The translations under genes were made by a program, and so were the position numbers. Source: Bacillus luti (GTDB taxonomy: Bacteria > Bacillota > Bacilli > Bacillales > Bacillaceae_G). Taken from it: a stretch of DNA of 64,000 nucleotides. The stretch spans positions 1-64,000 of the forward strand of contig NZ_MACI01000011.1 of NCBI RefSeq assembly GCF_001884105.1, read 5' to 3'. Shown piece by piece: positions 35,929-43,168 of this stretch. The notes under the pieces are model-generated. The model was given only the letters and a program-made list of their open reading frames with translations, was not told the origin of the DNA and searched no databases. Every line of letters begins with the position of its first letter. The first letter of the stretch is position 1.

Positions 35929-37623
35929 TTACAATTTTGTGTCGTCAATCGCGTGTAACCATGCTTCAATTTCGGTAATTACACTTTTCACACAGCCTTC
36001 AGCAAATGGCGATGTTAAATTTGCAACTTCTACTAATTCTAAGAATGATTTACTTCCACCTTGTTGGCACAGATTCACATAATCTTCCCACGCATCTTGT
36101 CTATTATCTCTTGCACGTTTCCAAAATTGCAGTGCACAAATTTGCGCTAACGTGTAATCGATATAGTAGAACGGCGAGCTATAAATATGTCCTTGACGTT
36201 GCCAGAAACCACCGCGCTCTAAATAATCATTATCTTCGTAGTCACGATGTGGCAAATACTTCTTCTCTATGTTACGCCATGCTGTCTTACGCTCCTCAGG
36301 TGATGCTTCTGGATTTTCATACACATAATGCTGGTATTCATCAACAGATACGCCATATGGTAAAAACAGAAGCGCTGAACTTAAGTGAGAGAAGTAATAT
36401 TTATCTGCATCTTCTTCAAAGAATAGCTTCATCCATGGCCATGTAAAGAATTCCATGCTCATAGAATGGATTTCACACGCTTCATACGTTGGCCAATTAT
36501 ATTCTGGAATTTCAAATTTACGGCTTTCATATACTTGGAAAGCATGACCAGCCTCATGTGTTAATACGTCAATGTCACCAGATGTTCCATTAAAGTTCGA
36601 GAAAATAAATGGTGCTTTATAATTTTCAATATATGTACAATATCCACCGCCAGCTTTTCCTTTTTTCGCAACTAAATCTAATAAATCATTATCTAACATG
36701 AAATTGAAAAACTCATCTGTTTCAGCCGATAACTCTTTATACATCGTTTTCCCATGATTAATAATCCAATCTGCATCTCCTTTTGGAGTCGGATTACCTG
36801 TAGCAAACTCAAAGTTTTCATCGTAATACGCTAACTTCTCTACATCGATACGCGCTTTTTGTCTCTTTCTTAATTCCGTTGTAACTGGAACAATATAATC
36901 AAGTACTTGCTGACGATAATTCGCCACCATCTCCGCATTATAATCTGTACGGTACATTCTTGCATATCCAAGTTCAACAAAGTTTTTAAAACCTAAAGTT
37001 TTTGCGATTTTCGTTCTCACTTTAACAAGCTCATCATAAATACGATCTAGTTCTTCCTCATTCTCCGCTAAAAATCCGTAGTATGCTTCACTTGCTGCTT
37101 TCCGTTCGCTTCTTTCTTTTCCTTGCATAAACGGAATCAGTTGCGATAACGTTCGCTCTTCTCCAGCAAAGTCAATTTTTGCAGATGCTAATAACTGCGT
37201 ATATTGTGAAGACAATTTGTTCTCTAATTGTAAATCCTTCACGACTTCATCTGAATATGTTTTCAAATCACATTCTGCTAAGGCAAATAATTGCTTTCCA
37301 TAATACGCCTCTAATTCTTCACGAAATGGAGAATTAATTAACGCCTTATAATATTTTGTTCCATACCCTTGTACAACTGGAGAATATTCATCAAAGAAAT
37401 CTTGCTCTTCCTTATAAAAAGCATCTGTCGTATCAACAGAATGACGAATGTAACAAAGGTTCCCCATTGTACCAAAATCATTACGAATTTCATTAATTGA
37501 ATTGATTACTTGTTTTTGTTCTTCAACCGTTTTTGTATTATCAAACTTTTCTAAAGCAACAGTAAACTTCTCTTTTAATTCCTCAATATTTGGCCGTTTA
37601 TATTCATAGTCTTTAAATGACAT
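35929..37623 (-). CDS. M3-family oligoendopeptidase F
   Basis: A 564-aa zinc oligopeptidase that trims short peptides in the cytosol. The metal site is HEAGHAFQVYES (about residues 356-367) with downstream Glu in YEACEIHSMSMEFFTWPW. The N-terminal helical lid domain and the C-terminal YYIDYTLAQICALQFW block are typical of PepF-type enzymes near 564 residues. Start ATG after GGAGAGGGGG. Monocistronic. Confidence 0.94.
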   Translation of the reverse strand: MSFKDYEYKRPNIEELKEKFTVALEKFDNTKTVEEQKQVINSINEIRNDFGTMGNLCYIRHSVDTTDAFYKEEQDFFDEYSPVVQGYGTKYYKALINSPFREELEAYYGKQLFALAECDLKTYSDEVVKDLQLENKLSSQYTQLLASAKIDFAGEERTLSQLIPFMQGKERSERKAASEAYYGFLAENEEELDRIYDELVKVRTKIAKTLGFKNFVELGYARMYRTDYNAEMVANYRQQVLDYIVPVTTELRKRQKARIDVEKLAYYDENFEFATGNPTPKGDADWIINHGKTMYKELSAETDEFFNFMLDNDLLDLVAKKGKAGGGYCTYIENYKAPFIFSNFNGTSGDIDVLTHEAGHAFQVYESRKFEIPEYNWPTYEACEIHSMSMEFFTWPWMKLFFEEDADKYYFSHLSSALLFLPYGVSVDEYQHYVYENPEASPEERKTAWRNIEKKYLPHRDYEDNDYLERGGFWQRQGHIYSSPFYYIDYTLAQICALQFWKRARDNRQDAWEDYVNLCQQGGSKSFLELVEVANLTSPFAEGCVKSVITEIEAWLHAIDDTKL

Positions 37624-37741
37624 GAACGAGCCCCCTCTCCGTTATATGCATCATTACTATAATTCAATGCTCACTTGCATATTTCCTTTTATTCTTTAGC
37701 AAAAAGCAGCAGTTGCTGTCATAATGACATGTAAACAAAAA

Positions 37742-37767
37742 AGCCTTGGATTTATTTATCCAAAGCT
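37742..37767 (-). terminator. Terminator of the MarR gene
   Basis: AGC-TTGGAT stem with one mismatch and a six-base loop; on the minus strand it is followed by TTTTTTG. Confidence 0.75.
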
Positions 37768-37783
37768 CATTTGGAACATATTA

Positions 37784-38230
37784 TTATTTTTCATACTTTC
37801 CAATTTTTTTTAGTAGGCCAAGTAATTCATCCTTTTCATCCTTCGTTAACATTTCAAAAGACTGATGTATAACTTGCTCATGCCCTGGAAAAATAGAAGC
37901 AATAAAGCTCTCTCCAGACTCAGTTAATTGTGCATAAATAACACGTCTATCATTCGGGCATGGGATTCTCTTTACTAGCCCCTTTTTTTCTAGCTTATCT
38001 ACAACATATGTAATGCTGCCGCTAGCTATTAAAATACGCTCACCAATTTGCTGCAGTGGTTGACCACCTTTATGATATAGCAGTTCTAACACAGCAAATT
38101 CAGTTGGATTTAACCCGTTACTTTGTATGGACTTATTTGTAGTATCCATAACAGAACGATGTACACGAGATAATGCGATAAATACTTTTAAAGATTGAGA
38201 AATATCTTCTCGTTCATTATTTGATGTCAT
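37784..38230 (-). CDS. MarR-family transcriptional regulator
   Basis: A 148-aa winged-helix repressor: LYHKGGQPLQQIGERILIAS, then GSITYVVDKLEKKGLVKR (helix-turn-helix, about residues 51-88) and the wing CPNDRRVIYAQLT (about 90-102). The single pair of cysteines is not in the OhrR N-terminal position, so peroxide sensing is not indicated. It is divergent from the Cache-type kinase. A FadR-like palindrome lies in the shared upstream region. Confidence 0.9.
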   Translation of the reverse strand: MTSNNEREDISQSLKVFIALSRVHRSVMDTTNKSIQSNGLNPTEFAVLELLYHKGGQPLQQIGERILIASGSITYVVDKLEKKGLVKRIPCPNDRRVIYAQLTESGESFIASIFPGHEQVIHQSFEMLTKDEKDELLGLLKKIGKYEK

Positions 38231-38301
38231 ACAACTTTCAACCCTTCACTTAAATTCTCAGCAATAAAAAGAAAAAATAGCTTAATACTTCATGTAATTT
38301 C

Positions 38302-38319
38302 CGAATGAGTATTCATTCA
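38302..38319. promoter_or_regulatory. FadR(TetR)-type operator-like palindrome
   Basis: CGAATGAGTATTCATTCA agrees with 16 of 18 positions of the B. subtilis FadR box as I recall it (TGAATGAMTANTCATTCA). It lies in the divergent region between the MarR gene (start 38230) and the sensor kinase (start 38429). Confidence 0.5.
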
Positions 38320-38428
38320 CTCACTCATTTCCTCTCCCCTAACGTACTCCGAATGATTCTTGAATAAAAACATGACAATTTTAACATAGTTTATATATAA
38401 TGATAATAAAAAAGAAGGAGTACCAAAT

Positions 38429-39925
38429 TTGAAATTCAAATTCCAAAGCATAGTTTTATATATATTGCTTGTTATCCTACCAACAATAGGGATTGGTGCT
38501 ACATTTTATTCGTATCATACGTATAAAATGAACCAGGAAAACAAACTATCTGCTCACACTGTTCTCTTTTTATATAGAGACTATTTAGACCATCATCTTG
38601 GTGAAGCAATCTCAGCCTTAGAGATGCTCGCAAAGATCGTAGGGACTGAAACCGGAAACATGAATGGGATTAAACAGATTGTACATGATACGGATGGCAA
38701 TGACGAACGTTTTTCTGGTCTATATTATGCTACGACAGACGGGATGATTACAATCGCATCCGAAGGCGAATCAATGCCTGTTGACGTCTCAGACCGCCAG
38801 TATATTCAAGACGCCTTACGAACTAAGAAAACAACTGTATCATCAGTCATTACAGATCGCGTTCTTGGACATCAAGCTATTATGATTGCCTCTCCAATAT
38901 TTAATAAACAAAAAGAGCTCTCAGGCTTATTATTAGCTAGTTTACGCTTTGACTACATTTCATCTTCTTTAAATGCTATTAAACCACAATACCATTTTGA
39001 AGTAACTGATACGCATGGTGTAGTTTTTCTAACTGATGATAATAATGGCACAAATGATAAGCATTCTAATATGCTTACTACCCCGCTACAAAAATTAAAT
39101 TGGACGGTCTCTGTTTCTCCGTTACCTATTCACAAGAAAATTTTATATCAGCTAGTTTCAATAGAGTGTGTAGCTACTTTATTTTTAATGTCTATTTTAT
39201 TTTTGCTTGCTCAATATATATTATTAAAACGTCAAACAAAACTGGAAAGACAACAAAATGAACTGCAAAAAATTGAATTGGTTGGAACTTTTGCAGCGAG
39301 TACAGCACATGAAATACGAAATCCTCTTACTGGAATTAAAGGACTCGTCGCTCTATTAAAGGAGAAATATAAAGATGAACAGGATCAGTTCTACTTTTCC
39401 ATAATCGAACAAGAAATAGAACGAATTAATGAAATTGTAAGCGAATTTCTTATTCTTGGAAAGCCAACTGCCATCATCGAACAAACATATGATGTAAGAA
39501 CAATTCTAAATGAGGTAGCATTGATTATTCAATCTGAGGCGAATCTACATAACATTGTATTCCATTTACATTTGCCAGACCATCCTGTTTATATCCGGTG
39601 CTCAAAAGACCATATGAAACAAGTGGTTTTAAACATTACAAAAAATGCAATTGAAGCCATGAGCTCTAGTGATACATTAACAATTATCGTCACAAACAAT
39701 AAGACACACGCACAATTGCAAATTATAGATACTGGAAAAGGGATTCCAAAACATATTCAAAAACACCTCTTTCATCCGTTCTTTACTAATAAAGATACTG
39801 GAACAGGTCTTGGACTTGTCATATGTAAACGAATTGTAGAGATGTACAATGGGCATATTTTTATAGACAGTATAGAAAACGAAGGAACGACAGTTCATAT
39901 CGAAATTCCGTTACACATAGTATAA
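38429..39925 (+). CDS. Cache-domain sensor histidine kinase
   Basis: A 498-aa kinase with a signal-anchor helix (about residues 7-26), an extracytoplasmic dCache-like sensor (about 30-235, SDRQYIQDALRTKKTTVSSV), second helix (about 246-268), HisKA with FAASTAHEIRNPLTGIKGLV (about 289-308) and HATPase_c (NITKNAIEAMSS, DTGKGIP, GTGLGL). Start TTG after AAGGAG. No response regulator is adjacent; the next gene encodes a Spo0E-type phosphatase, so a link to the Spo0A phosphorelay is plausible. Confidence 0.9.
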   Translation: MKFKFQSIVLYILLVILPTIGIGATFYSYHTYKMNQENKLSAHTVLFLYRDYLDHHLGEAISALEMLAKIVGTETGNMNGIKQIVHDTDGNDERFSGLYYATTDGMITIASEGESMPVDVSDRQYIQDALRTKKTTVSSVITDRVLGHQAIMIASPIFNKQKELSGLLLASLRFDYISSSLNAIKPQYHFEVTDTHGVVFLTDDNNGTNDKHSNMLTTPLQKLNWTVSVSPLPIHKKILYQLVSIECVATLFLMSILFLLAQYILLKRQTKLERQQNELQKIELVGTFAASTAHEIRNPLTGIKGLVALLKEKYKDEQDQFYFSIIEQEIERINEIVSEFLILGKPTAIIEQTYDVRTILNEVALIIQSEANLHNIVFHLHLPDHPVYIRCSKDHMKQVVLNITKNAIEAMSSSDTLTIIVTNNKTHAQLQIIDTGKGIPKHIQKHLFHPFFTNKDTGTGLGLVICKRIVEMYNGHIFIDSIENEGTTVHIEIPLHIV

Positions 39926-39955
39926 TTATCCTTACCTCGAAAGGATAATTATACT
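39919..39955. terminator. Bidirectional terminator
   Basis: AGTATAATTATCCTT and its complement with a seven-base loop, between the kinase and the convergent Spo0E-like gene. Confidence 0.82.
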
Positions 39956-40236
39956 TATTTCATAAAACCAGCCACAAGCATTCGCCAAAAATTACTTGAT
40001 TTTCCCTCATACCCGATTTGAAAAATAGGTACCTTTATAATTGAAAACCATTTCGGTGTTTGCTTTTCTTTATAACACTGGTACTGTAAAATAAGCTTGT
40101 CCAACTCTTGACTCACTTGAATTGTCTCCATACTATTTAACCCACTTGTTAATCCTAATTGAATCATTTCTTCACGTTTCATATGAATATCACGTGAAAG
40201 CTTTTCTAATGTGTACTTCCTTTTTACAGTAAACAT
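39955..40236 (-). CDS. Spo0E-family aspartyl-phosphate phosphatase
   Basis: A 93-aa protein with the Spo0E signature S-Q-E-L-D (VSQELDKLILQYQ, about residues 41-53) in the second helix of the helical hairpin. Spo0E-type proteins dephosphorylate Spo0A~P or related regulators and so delay sporulation. The tail of about 35 residues (WFSIIKVPIFQIGYEGKSS) is longer than in short family members and somewhat hydrophobic. Ribosome site AAGGGGG. It is convergent with the sensor kinase. Confidence 0.85.
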   Translation of the reverse strand: MFTVKRKYTLEKLSRDIHMKREEMIQLGLTSGLNSMETIQVSQELDKLILQYQCYKEKQTPKWFSIIKVPIFQIGYEGKSSNFWRMLVAGFMK

Positions 40237-40717
40237 CCATATCCCCCTTAGTATACTTCCTTGCTCTTCACTTCTCCATTGACCTTTTTACCGTTTTATC
40301 ATATGTAAATTTGAAGAATCAGAAAATTTAACATTTTCTCCCTGTAATTTACAAATCTTTACCCTCACTTTGAGAATTATTACAAATTATTCTATCTTTG
40401 TAAATACATTCGCAATAATAGACATTTTTTTCATCTTCTTTTTTTATAAATATCAATTAAATAGCGGATTCTCTATTTTTCACACTCTTTTCTTCGACAT
40501 TTTTTGTTTAATTTATATAAAAAAGCAAAACATAATGATGATTGATAAAGTGAAACTTTAATCAGTCGGCGGGATGGTTCACCACACCGATTATTAACCC
40601 ACACCAATCGGACGTTTACGGACAGTTTTCCTATCTAACTTCTTTGCTCCAGCCGAATTTGAGGTGTGAATCTTACTTCCCGCAAATAGCGGGATAAAAT
40701 AGAAAGGAAATATTTAT
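40237..40717. other. Intergenic region with a repeat element
   Basis: No gene is supported in this 481-base gap. Positions 40237-40560 are AT-rich; a 63-codon frame there lacks a ribosome site and codon character. The rest is occupied by the repeat-like element described separately. Confidence 0.55.
40562..40704 (+). repeat. Putative cereus-group intergenic repeat (bcr1-like)
   Basis: About 145 bases of distinctly higher GC and structured sequence, with a CCGATT...AATCGG hairpin (around 40590-40612) and a terminal CCCGC/GCGGG hairpin (40678-40692). Its last 19 bases CGCAAATAGCGGGATAAAA recur in inverted orientation at 45788-45806. Size, structure and dispersed copies fit the bcr1 class of cereus-group repeats, but the exact consensus could not be checked. 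Confidence 0.55.
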
Positions 40718-41488
40718 ATGCGCAAATATACGATTGCAATGCTCATTTTTACTATGTTCTTACCGTTTTTCTTGTTTCCGATTCAAGCAAATGCTCATAC
40801 GAATAAAGTAGCCATTGTCATTGATGACTTCGGCAATAATATGAAGGGGACTGATAAAATGTTATCACTTCCCATCCCACTGACTGTTGCTGTTATGCCT
40901 TTTCTTCCTTCCACAAAAGAAGATGCAATAGCAGCCCATAAAAAAGGACACGAAGTTATTATACATATGCCTATGGAACCTATTAAAGGTAAAAAAGAAT
41001 GGCTTGGACCAAAAGCAATTACAACTGATTTAAGTGATGAAGAAATAAACAATCGACTCGAACAAGCGATTCAAGAAGTACCGCATGCAATTGGAATGAA
41101 TAATCATATGGGGTCAAAAGTAACAGCGGACGAAAGAATTGTACGACTTATACTTGCAGCTTGTAAAAAGCACGGTTTATTTTATTTAGATAGCAAAACA
41201 AACCCTAATAGTGTCGTCCCAAAAATCGGAAAAGAATTAGGAGTGCCGATTATTGAAAACCAACTATTTTTTGATGATGTGTATACAGCAGGACATATTT
41301 CAAAACAAGCCCAATTACTCATCAAAAAAATTCAAGAAAAACCTATAATGGTAGCTATCGGACATGTTGGGCCTCCAGGTGAAATTACGTCAAACGTTAT
41401 TGAAACCTCTATTCCTAAAATTCGCGAACATGCAGACTTTATTTTTTTGTCTGATTTAGCATTATCTCCACCTCCTGTTTCAAAATAA
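40718..41488 (+). CDS. Secreted divergent polysaccharide deacetylase (YibQ-like)
   Basis: A 256-aa protein with a signal peptide (about residues 1-26, FLPFFLFPIQANAHT cleavage after ANA) and a NodB-like barrel of the divergent deacetylase family (IVIDDFGNNMKGTDKML near residues 34-50, HEVIIHMPMEP, GMNNHMGSKVTADER). The metal residues D-D and the two His are retained. It is usually found beside murein hydrolases; here the start of its gene abuts the repeat element. Probably acts on cell-wall glycan, substrate unproven. Confidence 0.85.
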   Translation: MRKYTIAMLIFTMFLPFFLFPIQANAHTNKVAIVIDDFGNNMKGTDKMLSLPIPLTVAVMPFLPSTKEDAIAAHKKGHEVIIHMPMEPIKGKKEWLGPKAITTDLSDEEINNRLEQAIQEVPHAIGMNNHMGSKVTADERIVRLILAACKKHGLFYLDSKTNPNSVVPKIGKELGVPIIENQLFFDDVYTAGHISKQAQLLIKKIQEKPIMVAIGHVGPPGEITSNVIETSIPKIREHADFIFLSDLALSPPPVSK

Positions 41489-41505
41489 TATTCATTCCTC
41501 ATACT

Positions 41506-41550
41506 AAAAAAGGTACCAATCCATATGTAGCAGATCGGTACCTTTTTTAA
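41506..41550 (+). terminator. Bidirectional terminator
   Basis: AAAAAAGGTACC/GGTACCTTTTTT stem with a 19-base internal loop region, between convergent genes. Confidence 0.82.
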
Positions 41551-41551
41551 C

Positions 41552-42175
41552 TTAAATATAATCTACATGACTCACCCTAAAACCTTTTTTCTCTATTTTT
41601 TCGATTAATTGCTTTAATCTTTTTTCATTTAACTCATCTGTTATATTTACAATCACACGGCGAATATATTGATCGCCGTTATCTAGCGTAAACAGTCCAC
41701 CGATATTATATGCTTTTAACAACGTCCCGAGTTCTTTAATCGTTCCTTTACAATCTTGGGTTGCAATTGTTAATATATAACCACCCGTCTGCATACCGAA
41801 TGAATCTTCAATAACATCAAATACATTGGAATGTGTTAAAATACCGACAAACTCATTATAATCATTTAAAACGGATAAAAACGGTAAACGACGAATAACA
41901 TAAAATGCTCTGAAGAATGAATCCTTCTCAAAAATAAATGCAGAGGAGTCTTCCAGCATATCTCCTGTACTTAATTTCTCTAAGCCGTTATTACATTTCT
42001 TTTCTAATAGATCTACTTTATAAATAATCCCCATGAATTTCTTCTCATCTTCTGCTAATACAGGGATTGCTCGAAATCCCGTTTCATTCATAATTTGCAA
42101 AGCCTCTTCACCGGAATCGTTTATTTTGCAAAAGGTTACTTGCTGTTTTGGCAGAAAATGATATTTAACTCGCAA
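41552..42175 (-). CDS. CBS-domain and ACT-like protein (AcuB-like)
   Basis: A 207-aa cytosolic protein with two CBS motifs (about residues 1-55 and 70-130; AIPVLAEDEKKFMGIIYKVD and LSVLNDYNEFVGILTHSNVF) followed by an ACT-like domain (GGYILTIATQDCKGTIKELG). The order CBS-CBS-ACT is that of AcuB, which is linked to acetoin use; no acetoin gene is present nearby. The start is TTG, eight bases after GGAGG. Adenine-nucleotide sensing is likely by family. Confidence 0.83.
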   Translation of the reverse strand: MRVKYHFLPKQQVTFCKINDSGEEALQIMNETGFRAIPVLAEDEKKFMGIIYKVDLLEKKCNNGLEKLSTGDMLEDSSAFIFEKDSFFRAFYVIRRLPFLSVLNDYNEFVGILTHSNVFDVIEDSFGMQTGGYILTIATQDCKGTIKELGTLLKAYNIGGLFTLDNGDQYIRRVIVNITDELNEKRLKQLIEKIEKKGFRVSHVDYI

Positions 42176-42301
42176 AATATGTTCCTCCTTACATGTCAAC
42201 ATGTAATCTATATATAATAAGGAGACCTATATTTTATGAGTAAAATTATTTTTAAAACGCTTTCATTTATTTGTTGACTTGTAACAACATCACAAACATT
42301 T

Positions 42302-42931
42302 TTATATAACAGAACTTTTCGCACCCTTAATCATTAACAACTTCACATGATAATTCATTAAATATTCTATACCCTCTAACCATTTTTTCGCTTCTTCTGG
42401 CGTTTTTCCCCACACGATCATGCCATAATTATGAACAAGAACAACTCCTCCACCTTCAATAAAATTCGGAACATTACTTTCTAATAAATCAGCAAATTTC
42501 TTTTCATCTTCTACAATTGGAATTGTCATTTCTGTTATGCCTTCTTTTCCAAAAACACGTTCCACACTACGTTTATCGAATGTTACTTCTCCTTCTTTTC
42601 CATACAACTCTGATATTAAATGACTATCTACAGTCTGCACTTGTAAAATGCATTCTGCACTACTTTTTTTATAAATATCCGCATGCATAAATGATTCTGC
42701 AGCTGGTTTCTCTTCATTTTCAAAGACTGGCTCACACATGCAATTTACGACAATAAAATCCTCTTCTGAAAATAGCCCTTTATCTCTTCCCTCGACATTC
42801 ACTAAAAATGTTAATGGCTCTTTTGACGTACATAATGATAAACTAATTTTTGTACCATAAAACCAATCACGAAGTGCCAATTCAGACTTCACATCTTTTA
42901 ATTCATTCCATTTCTTCAGAAAAAATAACAT
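42302..42931 (-). CDS. MtnB-like class II aldolase paralogue lacking the zinc ligands
   Basis: A 209-aa protein collinear with methylthioribulose-1-phosphate dehydratase (MtnB): WNELKDVKSELALRDWF, EPLTFLV, ESFMHADIY, ELYGKEGEVTF, PIVED, VWGKTPEEAKKWLEGIEYL. The zinc-binding LHVHT is replaced by LQVQT (about residues 97-101), and the third ligand motif RNHG by HNYG (about 168-171); the ATSGN loop is YGTKI. All three metal histidines appear lost, so the enzyme is probably inactive as a dehydratase. No methionine-salvage genes adjoin. Ribosome site GGGGGTGA. Confidence 0.8.
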   Translation of the reverse strand: MLFFLKKWNELKDVKSELALRDWFYGTKISLSLCTSKEPLTFLVNVEGRDKGLFSEEDFIVVNCMCEPVFENEEKPAAESFMHADIYKKSSAECILQVQTVDSHLISELYGKEGEVTFDKRSVERVFGKEGITEMTIPIVEDEKKFADLLESNVPNFIEGGGVVLVHNYGMIVWGKTPEEAKKWLEGIEYLMNYHVKLLMIKGAKSSVI

Positions 42932-43118
42932 TTCGTCACCCCCGGCATAATATTCATATAAGGTTCGAATCCTTTTTATGTAAAAGGAATATTTTTTGAT
43001 TATTCTAAAAATTTAATTGAATTATCACATGAGAATGCTTTTTTGTCAATATGGTTTCACAGCTCTTCTACAAAATGGGCCCTTCATATACTTAGTAGCC
43101 TCTTCATTTCATACATAA

Positions 43119-43160
43119 AAAAATACGTTATTCTTCTTATTTAAAGAATAACGTATTTTT
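43119..43160. terminator. Terminator of ilsA
   Basis: AAAAATACGTTATTCTT and its complement (17 bp) with an eight-base loop just after the ilsA stop. Confidence 0.88.
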
Positions 43161-43168
43161 CTTATTTT

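Noticed and set aside
36006-36446. Plus-strand frame of 146 codons
   Set aside because: Shadow of the M3 oligopeptidase gene without a ribosome site.
37717-37729. Palindrome TGTCATAATGACA upstream of the M3 peptidase
   Set aside because: Short, AT-rich and not linked to a known regulator motif; chance occurrence is likely.
40370-40561. 63-codon plus-strand frame in an AT-rich gap
   Set aside because: Starts at TTG without any ribosome site; hydrophobic composition follows from AT-rich sequence.
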